DNA of 64,000 nt from Streptococcus porcinus (GTDB lineage Bacteria > Bacillota > Bacilli > Lactobacillales > Streptococcaceae): the NCBI RefSeq assembly GCF_901542335.1, contig NZ_LR594036.1, positions 1,550,001 to 1,614,000 on the forward strand, given 5' to 3'. A program made the translations under genes and the position numbers. Below the pieces are notes generated by a model that was not told the origin of the DNA, searched no databases, and was given only the letters and a program-made list of their open reading frames with translations. Positions 9,360 to 19,718 of the stretch are shown here, piece by piece (the stretch's first letter is position 1; each line of letters starts with the position of its first letter).

Positions 9360-9467
9360 AGCAAGTCCTCCTAAACGTAATCAATCGCAATTATAACCCA
9401 AAAAGCTGATAAAAGCAATTATTTCCCATAATTGTTGCTCATTTTTAACACTTTTTGTTTTTTTAAG

Positions 9468-9950
9468 TCAGACGTTCCAAACCATTTGATACCAAATACC
9501 CCCGCCATGCTTTGAAGCTGATAAACCAGTATTTTTGAAGCCATTCATCTCATAGTAAGGAATCAAGTAATCGTGACAAGTTAAGACAATTCCCTCACGC
9601 TTTTGCGCTACAACCAAATCTTTAAGAGCAGCGATCAAAGCTGTCCCCACCCCTTGTTTTTGGTAATTTGGCGCCACAGAGAGGCTTGTAACAGCAATAT
9701 AACCACCTGTTTTAGGATTTTTTTGACTACCGTGAAATAGATGATCTTCTAACTGAGCTTTTGCAACAACCGGTCCTTCAATATAGCCAGCAATTTGATG
9801 ATCAAGCAGTGCTACTAAAAAAGTATCGGGGTTCACTTGCGTTCTAGCTATAATCACCTCTGGAGATGCTGCTTCCTCAGGTGAAAAATTGGCACTTTCT
9901 ATTGCATGAATAAATGGCCAGTCTTTTTCTGTAACATGTCTAATTAGCAT
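9468..9950 (-). CDS. GNAT-family N-acetyltransferase
   Basis: A 160-residue acetyltransferase. The acetyl-CoA motif A reads SVAPNYQKQGVGTALI (Q-x-x-G-x-G/A pattern), and the C-terminal YYEMNGF motif is typical. The ATG at 9950 is chosen because AAAGGGAT lies six bases ahead; a longer version from 9980 would start inside the murC terminator hairpin. Substrate is unknown. It follows murC on the same strand but is separated by that terminator. Confidence 0.88.
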   Translation of the reverse strand: MLIRHVTEKDWPFIHAIESANFSPEEAASPEVIIARTQVNPDTFLVALLDHQIAGYIEGPVVAKAQLEDHLFHGSQKNPKTGGYIAVTSLSVAPNYQKQGVGTALIAALKDLVVAQKREGIVLTCHDYLIPYYEMNGFKNTGLSASKHGGGIWYQMVWNV

Positions 9951-9972
9951 TGTATCCCTTTCTAGCAGAAAA

Positions 9973-9987
9973 CCTGCCATAGGCAGG
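9973..9987 (-). terminator. Terminator after murC
   Basis: CCTGCC (9973-9978) pairs with GGCAGG (9982-9987); on the minus strand TTTTC follows. It is short but ends directly past the murC stop. Confidence 0.7.
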
Positions 9988-9992
9988 ATTTT

Positions 9993-11327
9993 CTATTGAT
10001 TGTTATGAGTTAAATTTGCTAAGAGCTCTTCAAAAGAACGTTCATAAAGTTGAATATCACCAGCTCCCATAAAAACATAAACAGCATTATCATGGTTCAA
10101 CAATGGTGACACATTTTCCACGGTTACGACTTCTGCCGGTTTGACAATTCTAGCCGCTAGATCTTCAACTTTAACTTCACCTTTATCAATTTCACGCGCC
10201 GAGCCATAAATCTGAGCTAGATAAACACTGTCAGCTTCATTTAGAGCTTGAGCAAAATCATCTAGCAAAGCAATTGTCCGCGTAAAAGTATGAGGCTGGA
10301 AGATAGCTACAATTTCTTTACTTGGGTACTTTTGTCGAGCTGCATCAATGGTCGCAACGATTTCAGTTGGATGATGGGCAAAATCATCAATAATAATGGT
10401 ATCGTTAATAACTTTTTCCGTAAAACGACGTTTAACACCAGAAAAAGTCACCATATGTTTTGCCACTAAGTCCATATCAACTCCAGCAATATAAAGGTTT
10501 GCAATAACTGCGGTCGCATTCAAGATATTATGCCGACCATAAGCTGGAACATGAAACTGACCGATTACCTGATTATCATGTTTCACTTTAAAGTCAGAAC
10601 CGTTCGTTGTACGGATAATGTCAAATGCTATAAAGTCATTTTTTTCTTCAAATCCATAATAATATATAGGCGCAGAAGATGTGATTTTTTTCAATTCCTC
10701 ATCTTCACCATACACAAATAGAGCTTTTTGGACATGTTTCGCATAATCGTTAAAGGCTGAGAACACATCTTCTATCCCCGTAAAATAATCCGGGTGATCA
10801 AAATCAATATTAGTGATGATTGAATATTCTGGATAATATGGCATAAAATGACGTTCGTACTCATCTGATTCAAAGACAAAGTATTGCGCATTTGCAGAGC
10901 CTCGACCCGTACCATCACCAATCAAATAAGAAGTATTTGTAATATTCTTCAAAACATGAGCAAGAAGACCAGTTGTCGAGGTTTTTCCGTGAGCTCCCGC
11001 GACACCAAAACTGATAAACTGTTTCATAAATTCACCCAAGAACTCATGGTAACGTTTGAAAGGAATATTTTGGGCGATCGCATAAGCTAGTTCTTCATTG
11101 TTATCTTCACGGAAAGCATTACCAGCGATAATCTCCATTCCCTCTGAAATATTATCTTTACTAAATGGTTTAATTTCAATTCCAGCTTTCTCTAGACCAC
11201 GTTGAGTAAAATAGTATCTTTCTACATCACTTCCTTGAACCTCATGTCCCATTTGATGTAACATGAGAGCTAAGGCACTCATACCTGATCCCTTGATACC
11301 AATAAAATAATAGCTTTTTGACGACAT
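9993..11327 (-). CDS. murC: UDP-N-acetylmuramate-L-alanine ligase
   Basis: A 444-residue Mur ligase that adds the first amino acid of the peptidoglycan stem. The N-terminal UDP-binding loop [13 protein letters not shown], the ATP loop [11 protein letters not shown] and the C-terminal [10 protein letters not shown] are all present. The ATG at 11327 is preceded by AAAGGAG at five bases, so the nine-residue longer reading is unlikely. It lies just downstream of the unknown 206-residue gene and may be transcribed with it. Confidence 0.96.
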   Translation of the reverse strand: MSSKSYYFIGIKGSGMSALALMLHQMGHEVQGSDVERYYFTQRGLEKAGIEIKPFSKDNISEGMEIIAGNAFREDNNEELAYAIAQNIPFKRYHEFLGEFMKQFISFGVAGAHGKTSTTGLLAHVLKNITNTSYLIGDGTGRGSANAQYFVFESDEYERHFMPYYPEYSIITNIDFDHPDYFTGIEDVFSAFNDYAKHVQKALFVYGEDEELKKITSSAPIYYYGFEEKNDFIAFDIIRTTNGSDFKVKHDNQVIGQFHVPAYGRHNILNATAVIANLYIAGVDMDLVAKHMVTFSGVKRRFTEKVINDTIIIDDFAHHPTEIVATIDAARQKYPSKEIVAIFQPHTFTRTIALLDDFAQALNEADSVYLAQIYGSAREIDKGEVKVEDLAARIVKPAEVVTVENVSPLLNHDNAVYVFMGAGDIQLYERSFEELLANLTHNNQ

Positions 11328-11365
11328 TTTAACTCCTTTATTTTTTAAACGCACAAACAGTTGCC

Positions 11366-11986
11366 TTAATGGAACTCATCAAATCTGGTTAAGTTTAGTT
11401 CTTGAGCGATTGTTCTTTCTTTTTGAAGGCGGTTTTCTTTATTGTTATAAATCTGACTTCGTTTTAAAAAGTCATAGTTATTTTTCTTACCAGTCTTTAA
11501 GTTACTGTGTTGAGGCTCCTTATACTGCTTCGGTATTTCTGCCAAAATGTAAGTATCTTGCTCTAATTTCTCGGTCAAATGACTCCACTTCGTATTTGGC
11601 CGTCTGATCACGCTCTTGGTCTGGACCTTAGGCTTATCATTTGAAGACCTATGATAATTTGACTTGCTGGCGTTACTGTAAGACATTTCCTTAGCCAAAT
11701 AAGCTTGACGCTTTTCCTTAAGGTCTTTTCGGGCACGTTTACGAGCTTCTTCTGCATAATGACGCCCTTCGTCAATAGTTTGAGAACGATTTGAGGGTGT
11801 CATTTCTGGTTTTGAAGGGTTTGCAAAATTAAAATCACGCGTAACATCATCATAATCTTTATCTTGATAATAACCACGAATATTTGTAATCAAATCTTCA
11901 TTTTCATACAAATGCATGTGATGACTTTCTTCGATGATTGGTTCCCCATCAGCAACCAATGGAAATTGACGTTTCCTCATTGACAT
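11366..11986 (-). CDS. Conserved streptococcal protein of unknown function
   Basis: A 206-residue, highly charged soluble protein rich in Lys, Arg, Glu and Asn, with no signal peptide, membrane helix or recognised domain. The middle (about residues 75-110) is a basic coiled-coil-like stretch ([22 protein letters not shown]). Two in-frame ATGs two codons apart share the site GGAAGGG, so the start is uncertain by two residues. It lies 38 bases before murC. A function cannot be given. Confidence 0.75.
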   Translation of the reverse strand: MSMRKRQFPLVADGEPIIEESHHMHLYENEDLITNIRGYYQDKDYDDVTRDFNFANPSKPEMTPSNRSQTIDEGRHYAEEARKRARKDLKEKRQAYLAKEMSYSNASKSNYHRSSNDKPKVQTKSVIRRPNTKWSHLTEKLEQDTYILAEIPKQYKEPQHSNLKTGKKNNYDFLKRSQIYNNKENRLQKERTIAQELNLTRFDEFH

Positions 11987-12118
11987 TCCCTTCCTTCTTG
12001 TAACTCTCCCTATTATAAACTAATTACAACCATTTTTCAAAAGATTCCTCTAATAGCAGGCCGAAAAAGAAAGAATTTATAGTATTTTTCTATTTTTTTA
12101 ATGTTTTCAAAAAAGAAA

Positions 12119-12142
12119 CCTGAAAATTTTAAAATTTTCAGG
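12119..12142 (-). terminator. Terminator after the Snf2 helicase gene
   Basis: CCTGAAAATTTT (12119-12130) is directly followed by its inverse, making a 24-base perfect palindrome. On the minus strand TTTCTTTTTT follows, about 100 bases past the gene's stop. Confidence 0.75.
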
Positions 12143-12240
12143 CACCTCCTTTTGAATTTGAATATTTTCGGCTAATCTCCTCTAAAACTGAAATAAGCAA
12201 AGTTGATCTATCGTTTGCAACTATGACCTTAATCTAATTA

Positions 12241-15200
12241 TTATCGATTCAAACCGAGAATCTCTTTTATCTCATCAATAGTCATGCTAGCTCTACTTTC
12301 GTTACCATCAAGAACAGTCGTTACTAAATTTTTTTTACTTTCTTGTAAGGCTAGGATTTTTTCTTCAATTGTTCCACGTGTAATGAGACGATAAACTTCT
12401 ACATTATCTTCTTGACCAATTCTATGAGCTCTGCTAATAGCTTGCATCTCTACTGCCGGATTCCACCATAAATCAATAAGGACAACCGTATCAGCGCCAG
12501 TTAAATTGAGGCCTACACCACCAGCTTTAAGAGAAATCAAAAAGACATCTTTAGAGCCATTATTAAAAGCACGCGTCATTTCTTGTCTTGCATCAGCAGG
12601 TGTTGAGCCAGTGATTTTATAAGAGCTTAAATCAAGAGAAGAAAGTTCTTGCTCTACAATATCTAACATACCACGAAATTGAGAGAAAATCAGAGCTCGA
12701 TGCCCATTCTCTTTAATTTGTAAAAGAAGTGTCCTAAGACTCTCTAATTTACCACTCTCTCCCTGATACTCCATAAAGAGACTGGGGGTATCACAAATTT
12801 GACGCAAACGTGTAATTCCAGATAGGATTTCAATTTTTTGTCTATTAATATCAGAATCAGAAGCATTTCGGATACGTTCTTGCATTTGACGTAATTGAGC
12901 TAAATAAATAGCTTTCTGATTATCAGACATTTCATTTGAGTAGGTTATTTCAATCAAATCCGGTAATTCAGGCAAGACATCTTCTTTTTTACGCCTTAAA
13001 ACAAAGGGGTGAATATGTCGTGAAACTTCTTGTGCTTCCATTTTAAGAAAGGTTTTTTTAGAAGGCAATAAACCTGGGAGAACAATTTGGAAAATAGACC
13101 ATATTTCCAACAGCTTATTTTCAATTGGAGTTCCAGAAAGGGCAAAACAATTTGCCACATTAAAAGTTCGTAACTTTTGTGCAATCTTGGTTTGAGCATT
13201 TTTAATCACTTGGGCTTCATCTAAAATTAAGTAATCATAATGTATTTCTTGGTAGAGCTCAAAGTCTTGTCTAAAGGAGGAATAAGAAGTAATAGTAACT
13301 TGGTGTTCCTCTAAAATGGTCTGGTCTCTTTTTGCTTTCAAGCCATAAGAAACAACTACATCAATATGAGGGGAAAATTTTTGAAATTCATCCTGCCAAT
13401 TATACAGAAGGCTAGACGGAGAAAGAATTAAAACTTTAGTATTCTTCGTTAATTTTGTAGTTAAAAAAGCAATGGTCTGTAGTGTTTTTCCCAATCCCAT
13501 ATCATCAGCTAGAATACCACCAAAGCCATATTTGTCTAACATGGATAACCATTTAATACCCAATAACTGATAATCTCGCACAACCGCATCTATCTCTAGC
13601 TCAGGCAGATGATACCTTTCTGGATCATTTAAATCTGCTACTAGCTCTTCTAATTCTTGTGAAAAATGCACATTATCCATTTCAGAAAAAGCCTGAGATA
13701 ATTGTAAAGCTGATATTCCTTCCACTTGAAGGTGTCCATCTGCTACTTGCTTAGCTCTTAATTCTTGTAAGGATTGACTAATTTTTTGGGTTTCCTCATC
13801 AAAAATCACTAGCTTTCCTTGATCACTAATAAAATAAGTATCGTTATTAAAAAGTGCCTTAAGGGCATCGTTAATATCTGCTTCAACAACTTGAGAAAAA
13901 TCAAAAGAGATATCTAATAGACCACCATTTCTTGTAATGTTAACTTGTGGTCGCTCGGAAAATTTTAAAGCTTGAACTTCATCTGATAAAATCACCTCAC
14001 CTAATTCCTGAAAATAAGGCAATGCTTCTGAAAAAAAACTATAAAGATCCTGTGGATTACGGATCGTTTTTTGAGATAGGAATTGCCCTTCAAAGCCATA
14101 ATGGTTTAAAGCACGGTATAGCTTTTCTTCTTTTTTGTAATTACTAGCAAAGGGAAGTTGATCACATGCTTGCTTACTGGTCACTTGGAAGTTCCCAAAA
14201 TCAAAGGTAAGACGAGAAATAATCCTATTATCACCTGACAAATCAAAGTTAAAGACAGCTTTGAAATCCCTAATCTGAAAGCTTTTTGGTGCCTTTACCT
14301 GGCCAATTTCTTGAAAATCTAATAGGCTGGCTGCTAACTTAGCTTGATCATCTAAATCAAACTGAATATGTTTAGCTAAATCTGATTGAATTGGTAGACT
14401 GCGAATAGCTCCGACTATTTTCCGCTGTTTTAAACTTAAGTGATAAAATGTATCTTGATATAAAATGTACTCATTATCAAATAAAAAATGCATGTCTTTC
14501 TCATTAATTTGGAGAGAAATAAATTTGCGATGAACTTCAACAATAAATTGAAATAAACCCGCAGATGCATCTAAAGGTTTGACATACATGTGATTATAAG
14601 TCTGCTGTGAGCCTTCAAAAGTAAAGTCATATAAATCAGTCATTAAGTATAAACCTTCTTCAAAAAGACCACTTGGCAGAAAGAGATGCCGTGCATGATT
14701 AGGAAAGATTTGAGCATTTTCACTCTTATCCCAACTTGGTGCTAAGCGCCATAAAAATTGAATTAACTCTTGACTAGCTTGATCAAATTGTATGAGTGAT
14801 AAAGGCTCATAGTAATTTTTCCCAATCTGATAAAAACCTTCTCGTTGAATCAGTCCTAAAAAGCCTTTAATATCGCGAATCACATAGGACCTGTCATCGG
14901 GCAGACGATTAATTTTTAATGACCACCAGTAATCCGATGAAAAAGGGCTAGGGCTAGCTGAAGCAGAAAGTCTAAATTTAAGACTATCGTCCTCATTCAT
15001 TTTTAAATTATCTAAAAAAAGACTACCAAAGGAGGTCATTTTCTGCCTTTTTTCCTTAGACTCCGTTTGATGGTGCCATTTTTCAGAAAGGACTTTTCCT
15101 TGCTCACTATTTTTCAAAAAATATTCTAAAGCAGCCAAGTGCTGACAATATTTTTTGGATTGAAAAAAAGGACATGTACAAGAGACCGATGAGTCATCAA

Positions 15201-15333
15201 TACCATATGTAACTTTTTCCCCATCTACAGTAGCCTCTATCAAGCTATCTTCTTCATGATTAATACTTACCAGTCCTTGATCATAAAGGTCAATTCCTTG
15301 ATTACGAACCCGACCCGGAATTAGTCTTACCAT
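12241..15333 (-). CDS. Snf2/Rad54-family helicase with SWIM zinc finger
   Basis: A 1030-residue ATPase of the SWI2/SNF2 superfamily. The N-terminus carries a SWIM finger (SCTCPFFQSKKYCQHLAALEYF, pattern CxC-x(n)-CxH). The ATPase domains follow from about residue 580: Walker A ADDMGLGKTLQT, motif II LILDEAQ, motif III ALSGTPIEN, and in the second lobe GGVGLNLTGADTVV and the arginine-finger motif QAISRAHRIGQ. Such proteins track on DNA without unwinding it; the bacterial role is probably RapA-like remodelling of transcription or DNA complexes. It is monocistronic. Confidence 0.93.
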   Translation of the reverse strand: MVRLIPGRVRNQGIDLYDQGLVSINHEEDSLIEATVDGEKVTYGIDDSSVSCTCPFFQSKKYCQHLAALEYFLKNSEQGKVLSEKWHHQTESKEKRQKMTSFGSLFLDNLKMNEDDSLKFRLSASASPSPFSSDYWWSLKINRLPDDRSYVIRDIKGFLGLIQREGFYQIGKNYYEPLSLIQFDQASQELIQFLWRLAPSWDKSENAQIFPNHARHLFLPSGLFEEGLYLMTDLYDFTFEGSQQTYNHMYVKPLDASAGLFQFIVEVHRKFISLQINEKDMHFLFDNEYILYQDTFYHLSLKQRKIVGAIRSLPIQSDLAKHIQFDLDDQAKLAASLLDFQEIGQVKAPKSFQIRDFKAVFNFDLSGDNRIISRLTFDFGNFQVTSKQACDQLPFASNYKKEEKLYRALNHYGFEGQFLSQKTIRNPQDLYSFFSEALPYFQELGEVILSDEVQALKFSERPQVNITRNGGLLDISFDFSQVVEADINDALKALFNNDTYFISDQGKLVIFDEETQKISQSLQELRAKQVADGHLQVEGISALQLSQAFSEMDNVHFSQELEELVADLNDPERYHLPELEIDAVVRDYQLLGIKWLSMLDKYGFGGILADDMGLGKTLQTIAFLTTKLTKNTKVLILSPSSLLYNWQDEFQKFSPHIDVVVSYGLKAKRDQTILEEHQVTITSYSSFRQDFELYQEIHYDYLILDEAQVIKNAQTKIAQKLRTFNVANCFALSGTPIENKLLEIWSIFQIVLPGLLPSKKTFLKMEAQEVSRHIHPFVLRRKKEDVLPELPDLIEITYSNEMSDNQKAIYLAQLRQMQERIRNASDSDINRQKIEILSGITRLRQICDTPSLFMEYQGESGKLESLRTLLLQIKENGHRALIFSQFRGMLDIVEQELSSLDLSSYKITGSTPADARQEMTRAFNNGSKDVFLISLKAGGVGLNLTGADTVVLIDLWWNPAVEMQAISRAHRIGQEDNVEVYRLITRGTIEEKILALQESKKNLVTTVLDGNESRASMTIDEIKEILGLNR

Positions 15334-15438
15334 AATTTTCCCACCTTTTTGATTATCCCTTTATTATACCAAATTCCCAGCTATATTACTTGCATTTTTC
15401 TTTATTCTTGATTCTTTGGAAAATAGCAGAGCAAAAAA

Positions 15439-15459
15439 GATTAGGCACTAAGCCTAATC
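15439..15459 (-). terminator. Terminator after der
   Basis: GATTAGGC (15439-15446) pairs with GCCTAATC (15452-15459); on the minus strand TTTTTTGC follows. It ends the der transcript about 90 bases past its stop. Confidence 0.85.
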
Positions 15460-15549
15460 CAAATTTAGAATTATAAAGTCAATTATAACAGGAACTGATA
15501 ACAGTCCCCCATCTAAAAAATGACTAACTACAGTAAGAAACAACTGACT

Positions 15550-16860
15550 TTACTTACGCTTACGCGCAATCAGATGAATCGGTGTCCCCTCAAAAGTAAA
15601 AGCCGCACGGATTTGATTTTCTAAGAAACGTAGGTAAGAAAAGTGCATCAACTCTTCCTCATTAACAAAAATAACAAAAGTTGGAGGTTTTACAGATACC
15701 TGAGTCGCATAGAAAATTTTAAGACGCTTCCCTTTATCTGTCGGTGTTGGATTAATTGCAATAGCATCCATAATAACATCATTGAGAACCGCTGAAGGAA
15801 TACGACGATTTTGTGAATCACTGATACGCTTAATTAATTCTGGTAATTTATTTAAGCGTTGCTTAGTCAAGGCAGAAACAAAAATGATTGGAGCATAACT
15901 TAAAAATTGGAATTGATCACGAATGTCCTCTTCCCATTTTGAAACGGTATGGTTATCCTTTGCAATGGTATCCCACTTATTAACGACAATAATCATCCCC
16001 TTACCAGCTTCATGAGCAAAGCCAGCAATTCGTTTATCGTACTCTCGAATGCCTTCCTCAGCATTGATGACCATTAAAACAACATCTGAACGATCAATAG
16101 CACGCATAGCACGCATAACAGAATATTTTTCTGTATTTTCATAGACTTTACCCGATTTACGCATACCTGCAGTATCTATCATAGTAAATTCCTGACCCTC
16201 GCTATCTGTAAAGCTCGTATCAATAGCATCTCTAGTTGTTCCAGCCACGGGACTTGCAATAACACGGTCTTCTCCTAAAATAGCATTGATTAAACTCGAT
16301 TTTCCTACATTAGGACGTCCAATCAAACTAAATCGGATGATATTTTCATTATCTTCGACTTCTTCGACGGGTAAATTCTCTACAATGGCATCTAAGACAT
16401 CTCCAGTACCAATACCATGAACAGATGATAGCGGATAAGGGTCCCCCAAACCAAGTGAATAAAAATCATAAATATCATTACGCATTTCTGGATTATCCAC
16501 TTTATTAATAGCTAAGATAACTGGTTTATGAGTGCGATAGAGCATTTTAGCAACATACTCATCAGCATCAGTAACACCTTCTTTACCAGAGACTACAAAA
16601 ACAATAACATCCGCTTCGTCCATTGCAATTTGAGCCTGATGTTTAATTTGTTCCATAAAAGGAGCATCGACATCGTCAATCCCACCAGTATCAATCAATG
16701 AAAATTTGCGGTTCAACCATTCTCCGGTTGTATAGATACGATCACGTGTTACGCCTTCAACATCTTCAACGATGGAAATACGTTCCCCTGCAATTCGGTT
16801 AAATAATGTGGACTTGCCAACATTCGGGCGTCCAACAATGGCAACTGTAGGTAAAGCCAT
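15550..16860 (-). CDS. der: Ribosome assembly GTPase Der (EngA)
   Basis: A 436-residue tandem GTPase essential for 50S maturation. Domain 1 shows [15 protein letters not shown] and NKVD; domain 2, from about residue 178, shows [15 protein letters not shown] and NKWD. The C-terminal KH-like domain ends in RKRK. Length is normal. It lies about 60 bases downstream of dnaI and has its own terminator. Confidence 0.97.
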   Translation of the reverse strand: MALPTVAIVGRPNVGKSTLFNRIAGERISIVEDVEGVTRDRIYTTGEWLNRKFSLIDTGGIDDVDAPFMEQIKHQAQIAMDEADVIVFVVSGKEGVTDADEYVAKMLYRTHKPVILAINKVDNPEMRNDIYDFYSLGLGDPYPLSSVHGIGTGDVLDAIVENLPVEEVEDNENIIRFSLIGRPNVGKSSLINAILGEDRVIASPVAGTTRDAIDTSFTDSEGQEFTMIDTAGMRKSGKVYENTEKYSVMRAMRAIDRSDVVLMVINAEEGIREYDKRIAGFAHEAGKGMIIVVNKWDTIAKDNHTVSKWEEDIRDQFQFLSYAPIIFVSALTKQRLNKLPELIKRISDSQNRRIPSAVLNDVIMDAIAINPTPTDKGKRLKIFYATQVSVKPPTFVIFVNEEELMHFSYLRFLENQIRAAFTFEGTPIHLIARKRK

Positions 16861-16923
16861 GATTCTCCTTTATACTTGTAATGTTTCCATTATCAATTTC
16901 TCTTTAATTAGTTTTTTTAACAA

Positions 16924-17826
16924 TTAACGGCGGTTAGCTCCTTCAAGGTGGAATTCTTGCGCTAAGTAGCGGACTCTTTCCATTACACGCTTAGCCTGCC
17001 AAGTTTCATCATTTCCCTTGATATTCGCCCATTTCCGCTCCAAATCAGTCAAGCTATAATTAGAAGTGAAAAAAGTTGGCAACTCCTCTAACATACGGTA
17101 TTGCAAGATCACTTGCAACACCTCATCACGTACCCAAGAGGTTGCTTGTTCTGCCCCTATATCATCTAGAATCAGTACTGGAACATTTTTTATAGCATCG
17201 ATTTCATCTTTTACAGAACCTGATGAAATGGCATTTTTGACATCAATGGTAAAAGTCGGAAAATGAAGCAAAGTTGTTGAAACGCCCTTACGTTCTGATA
17301 ATTCTCTAGCCATAGCTGCCATAAAATAGGATTTTCCAATACCCATGTCACCATATAGGTATAAACCTTTTTGACTTACATTAGGATATTGCTCAACAAA
17401 ATCAAGAATCTTAGATAAAGCTTGCATACGACTAGCATTATTGACATCAATATCTGTCATGTTGATATTACGATAAGATTTAGGTAAATTGACCAAATTA
17501 ATACGATCTGAAATGGCAGCTTTTTCCTTAGCTTCAACCAATTCTTTTGTTTCTTGATAAGAAACGTCTGCATAACCTTCGTTCATAACCAATATTGGTG
17601 CGTAGCCTTTGGCAATATATGAATGATCACCTGTTTGGTACTTTTGACGCTCAAGTAAAAATTGATTAAATTTGGATAAACTTAAAGTTATTTCGTCTTG
17701 ATTCAGACCTTGAGAAGTGATAAAAGCTGCAACTTCTGGATCTGCCAAAATCCTTTCAATTAATTGATTAGAATCTACACGGTTAAGCTTTCCTAATTTT
17801 TCCATAGTATTTCCAATTTTTTCCAT
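16924..17826 (-). CDS. dnaI: Primosomal protein / helicase loader DnaI
   Basis: A 300-residue AAA+ protein that loads the replicative helicase. The N-terminal domain (about 1-130) contacts the helicase; the AAA+ module shows Walker A YGDMGIGKSYFMAAMA, Walker B VLILDDIGAEQ and sensor FFTSNYS. The ATG directly follows the dnaB stop codon and is preceded by GGTGGTGAG, so the two are translationally linked. It is part of the nrdR-dnaB-dnaI cluster. Confidence 0.95.
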   Translation of the reverse strand: MEKIGNTMEKLGKLNRVDSNQLIERILADPEVAAFITSQGLNQDEITLSLSKFNQFLLERQKYQTGDHSYIAKGYAPILVMNEGYADVSYQETKELVEAKEKAAISDRINLVNLPKSYRNINMTDIDVNNASRMQALSKILDFVEQYPNVSQKGLYLYGDMGIGKSYFMAAMARELSERKGVSTTLLHFPTFTIDVKNAISSGSVKDEIDAIKNVPVLILDDIGAEQATSWVRDEVLQVILQYRMLEELPTFFTSNYSLTDLERKWANIKGNDETWQAKRVMERVRYLAQEFHLEGANRR

Positions 17827-19014
17827 CTACTCACCACCTTTTTTCAATTTTTCTAAGCGTTTTAAGGCCTCTGCTTTGAATTTATCAAGTTGCTCTTGCT
17901 CCTCAGCACTTGTCGTTTCTTGATAATCTGGATTACTCCATTGAGGAACATTTGTTTTAGATGCTTTTGCTTTGGCAGTAGTTGGTTTGCCTTTACGATC
18001 TTCAAATGCACGCATCTTTAGGATAGCTTCTTCGGCATTTGCCACTCCTTGGTACGAAAAATCGTTGGCAACTTTCAACAAATAATTTTTCTGAAGATTA
18101 GCTGAATTGGTTTTATTAAAGGTATATAAAACCATGATATTAATAACTTCATCCAAAAAATCCATTTGGGCTAATCTTATGAGAAGATTTTTTTCATCCT
18201 CAGTCACCGTTGCTCTTTTAGCTTTTTTTATTTTTTCTAAAAATAACTGAGCCTTGTCTTTTTTTGCTTCACGAATAATAATGTGTTCTGCCTGAGTAAA
18301 CTCTTCTGATTTTGAGGGTTGGGTCAGCATTTGTTTTTTCTGAGCAATCATCCGATTTGGTGAGATTTTCCCACTCACAGCTGTTGCCTTGGCTAATTGA
18401 TACGTATCAAACCATGTCATTTTATATTCTTCGGCGATACTATAAAGTCTTACAACATCTTCATTTTCATTAGTAAACTGCAAGCCATCACGAGTCATCA
18501 ATTGTTGAAAGCTATCTAAATCAAAAACTATCTTATTTTTCTTAGATTTCAGAGTTACGTCAAGATCTGCTGGTGCTTTTCCAAACACATCTGAAAATTT
18601 TTTTGAAATATCTCTAGCTTGATTTGGAATGGTAACCTCCAACTCAGACAGAGCTAGTTCTCCAATTTTCTGTTCCAGTAAACGTTTATAAATTGGATTA
18701 ATCAAAAAATCTTCTAACTCCAAAGCTGGTTGCAATTTAATAAGATAATGGTTGACCTCTTGGTACAAAACTACTAAGTCAAGTGCTGTGAGGACAACCA
18801 AAGCTTCTTCTAAACGTGACATCCCAAATTGCAAATGATTGAGAATTTCACTATATTTATGTTCACGTTTCCCATCGTCAAAAAAATGTGTTAAATACTG
18901 ATAAACCACTAAAGCATCACTACCAATAATGGGATAATAAAGCTGAATTAAACTGTTGGCATTATAAGAAACCTTATTCCGTTTCAGATAATAGTAGGTA
19001 TCAATAGGTTTCAT
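17827..19014 (-). CDS. dnaB: Replication initiation / membrane attachment protein DnaB
   Basis: A 395-residue Firmicute DnaB (not the helicase), which with DnaD and DnaI remodels the origin and loads the helicase. The N-terminal winged-helix region (residues about 1-110) starts [22 protein letters not shown]; the C-terminal DnaB/DnaD-type helical domain with the YYxxxIR-like region is followed by a charged tail. The start overlaps the nrdR stop by 14 bases, so nrdR, dnaB and dnaI form one operon. Confidence 0.93.
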   Translation of the reverse strand: MKPIDTYYYLKRNKVSYNANSLIQLYYPIIGSDALVVYQYLTHFFDDGKREHKYSEILNHLQFGMSRLEEALVVLTALDLVVLYQEVNHYLIKLQPALELEDFLINPIYKRLLEQKIGELALSELEVTIPNQARDISKKFSDVFGKAPADLDVTLKSKKNKIVFDLDSFQQLMTRDGLQFTNENEDVVRLYSIAEEYKMTWFDTYQLAKATAVSGKISPNRMIAQKKQMLTQPSKSEEFTQAEHIIIREAKKDKAQLFLEKIKKAKRATVTEDEKNLLIRLAQMDFLDEVINIMVLYTFNKTNSANLQKNYLLKVANDFSYQGVANAEEAILKMRAFEDRKGKPTTAKAKASKTNVPQWSNPDYQETTSAEEQEQLDKFKAEALKRLEKLKKGGE

Positions 19015-19495
19015 CTGTCACATTACTCTTTTTCTTCCCACGAACACGGGATGTGATTTGTTGCAGCAGCGCTTCAATCTCATCAACATCTTTAAAGCTT
19101 TTATAGACACTGGCAAAACGAACATAAGTAATCTCATCTAGTTCAGCTAACTCTTCCATCACCAAATTACCAATAGAGGTACTTGACACTTCGTTCTCAT
19201 AATCAGCTCTAACTTTTTGCTCAATTCTAGAAATCAAATTTTCGATATCAGTACTTGAAACTGGGCGTTTTTGAGCACTTTGAACCACACCATTTAGGAT
19301 TTTATCCCGGGAAAATTGCTCTCTTGTCCCGTCTTTTTTAATGACTAAAAGTGGGAGTTCTTCTAAGCGCTCAAAAGTAGTAAAACGTGTATGACATTTT
19401 TCACACTCTCTTCGACGTCTAATCGTATTACCGTCTTCAGCTTGTCGGCTATCGATAACACTGGATTTATTATAATTACACTTTGGACAACGCAC
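19001..19495 (-). CDS. nrdR: Transcriptional repressor NrdR
   Basis: A 164-residue repressor of ribonucleotide reductase genes. The zinc ribbon [16 protein letters not shown]...[13 protein letters not shown] has its four cysteines, and an ATP-cone domain follows ([19 protein letters not shown]). It senses dATP/ATP. A few residues longer than E. coli NrdR, usual for streptococci. First gene of the nrdR-dnaB-dnaI operon. Confidence 0.96.
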   Translation of the reverse strand: MRCPKCNYNKSSVIDSRQAEDGNTIRRRRECEKCHTRFTTFERLEELPLLVIKKDGTREQFSRDKILNGVVQSAQKRPVSSTDIENLISRIEQKVRADYENEVSSTSIGNLVMEELAELDEITYVRFASVYKSFKDVDEIEALLQQITSRVRGKKKSNVTDETY

Positions 19496-19620
19496 GCAAA
19501 CACCCCAATTCTATCAAATTAATCTAGTATCCTATTTTATCATAAATTATAAGATAACAAAAGTATCTGTCCCACTATTATATAGGTATATAGGCCTTTA
19601 AAGTTAGAGAAAACATAAAA

Positions 19621-19643
19621 CGAGCTATCTTAACGATAACCCG
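19621..19643 (-). terminator. Terminator after covS
   Basis: CGAGCTATC (19621-19629) pairs with GATAACCCG (19635-19643), allowing two G-U pairs; on the minus strand TTTTATGTTTT follows. It separates covRS from nrdR. Confidence 0.65.
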
Positions 19644-19718
19644 CTTACGACAATTTTTATTTTTCACAACTAACTCATCCATTTCTGAAAAATTGTTTTA
19701 AGAAGAGAAGTCCTTGAG

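Noticed and set aside
9951..9980. Upstream start for the GNAT gene
   Set aside because: It falls within the murC terminator hairpin; the ATG at 9950 has the ribosome site.
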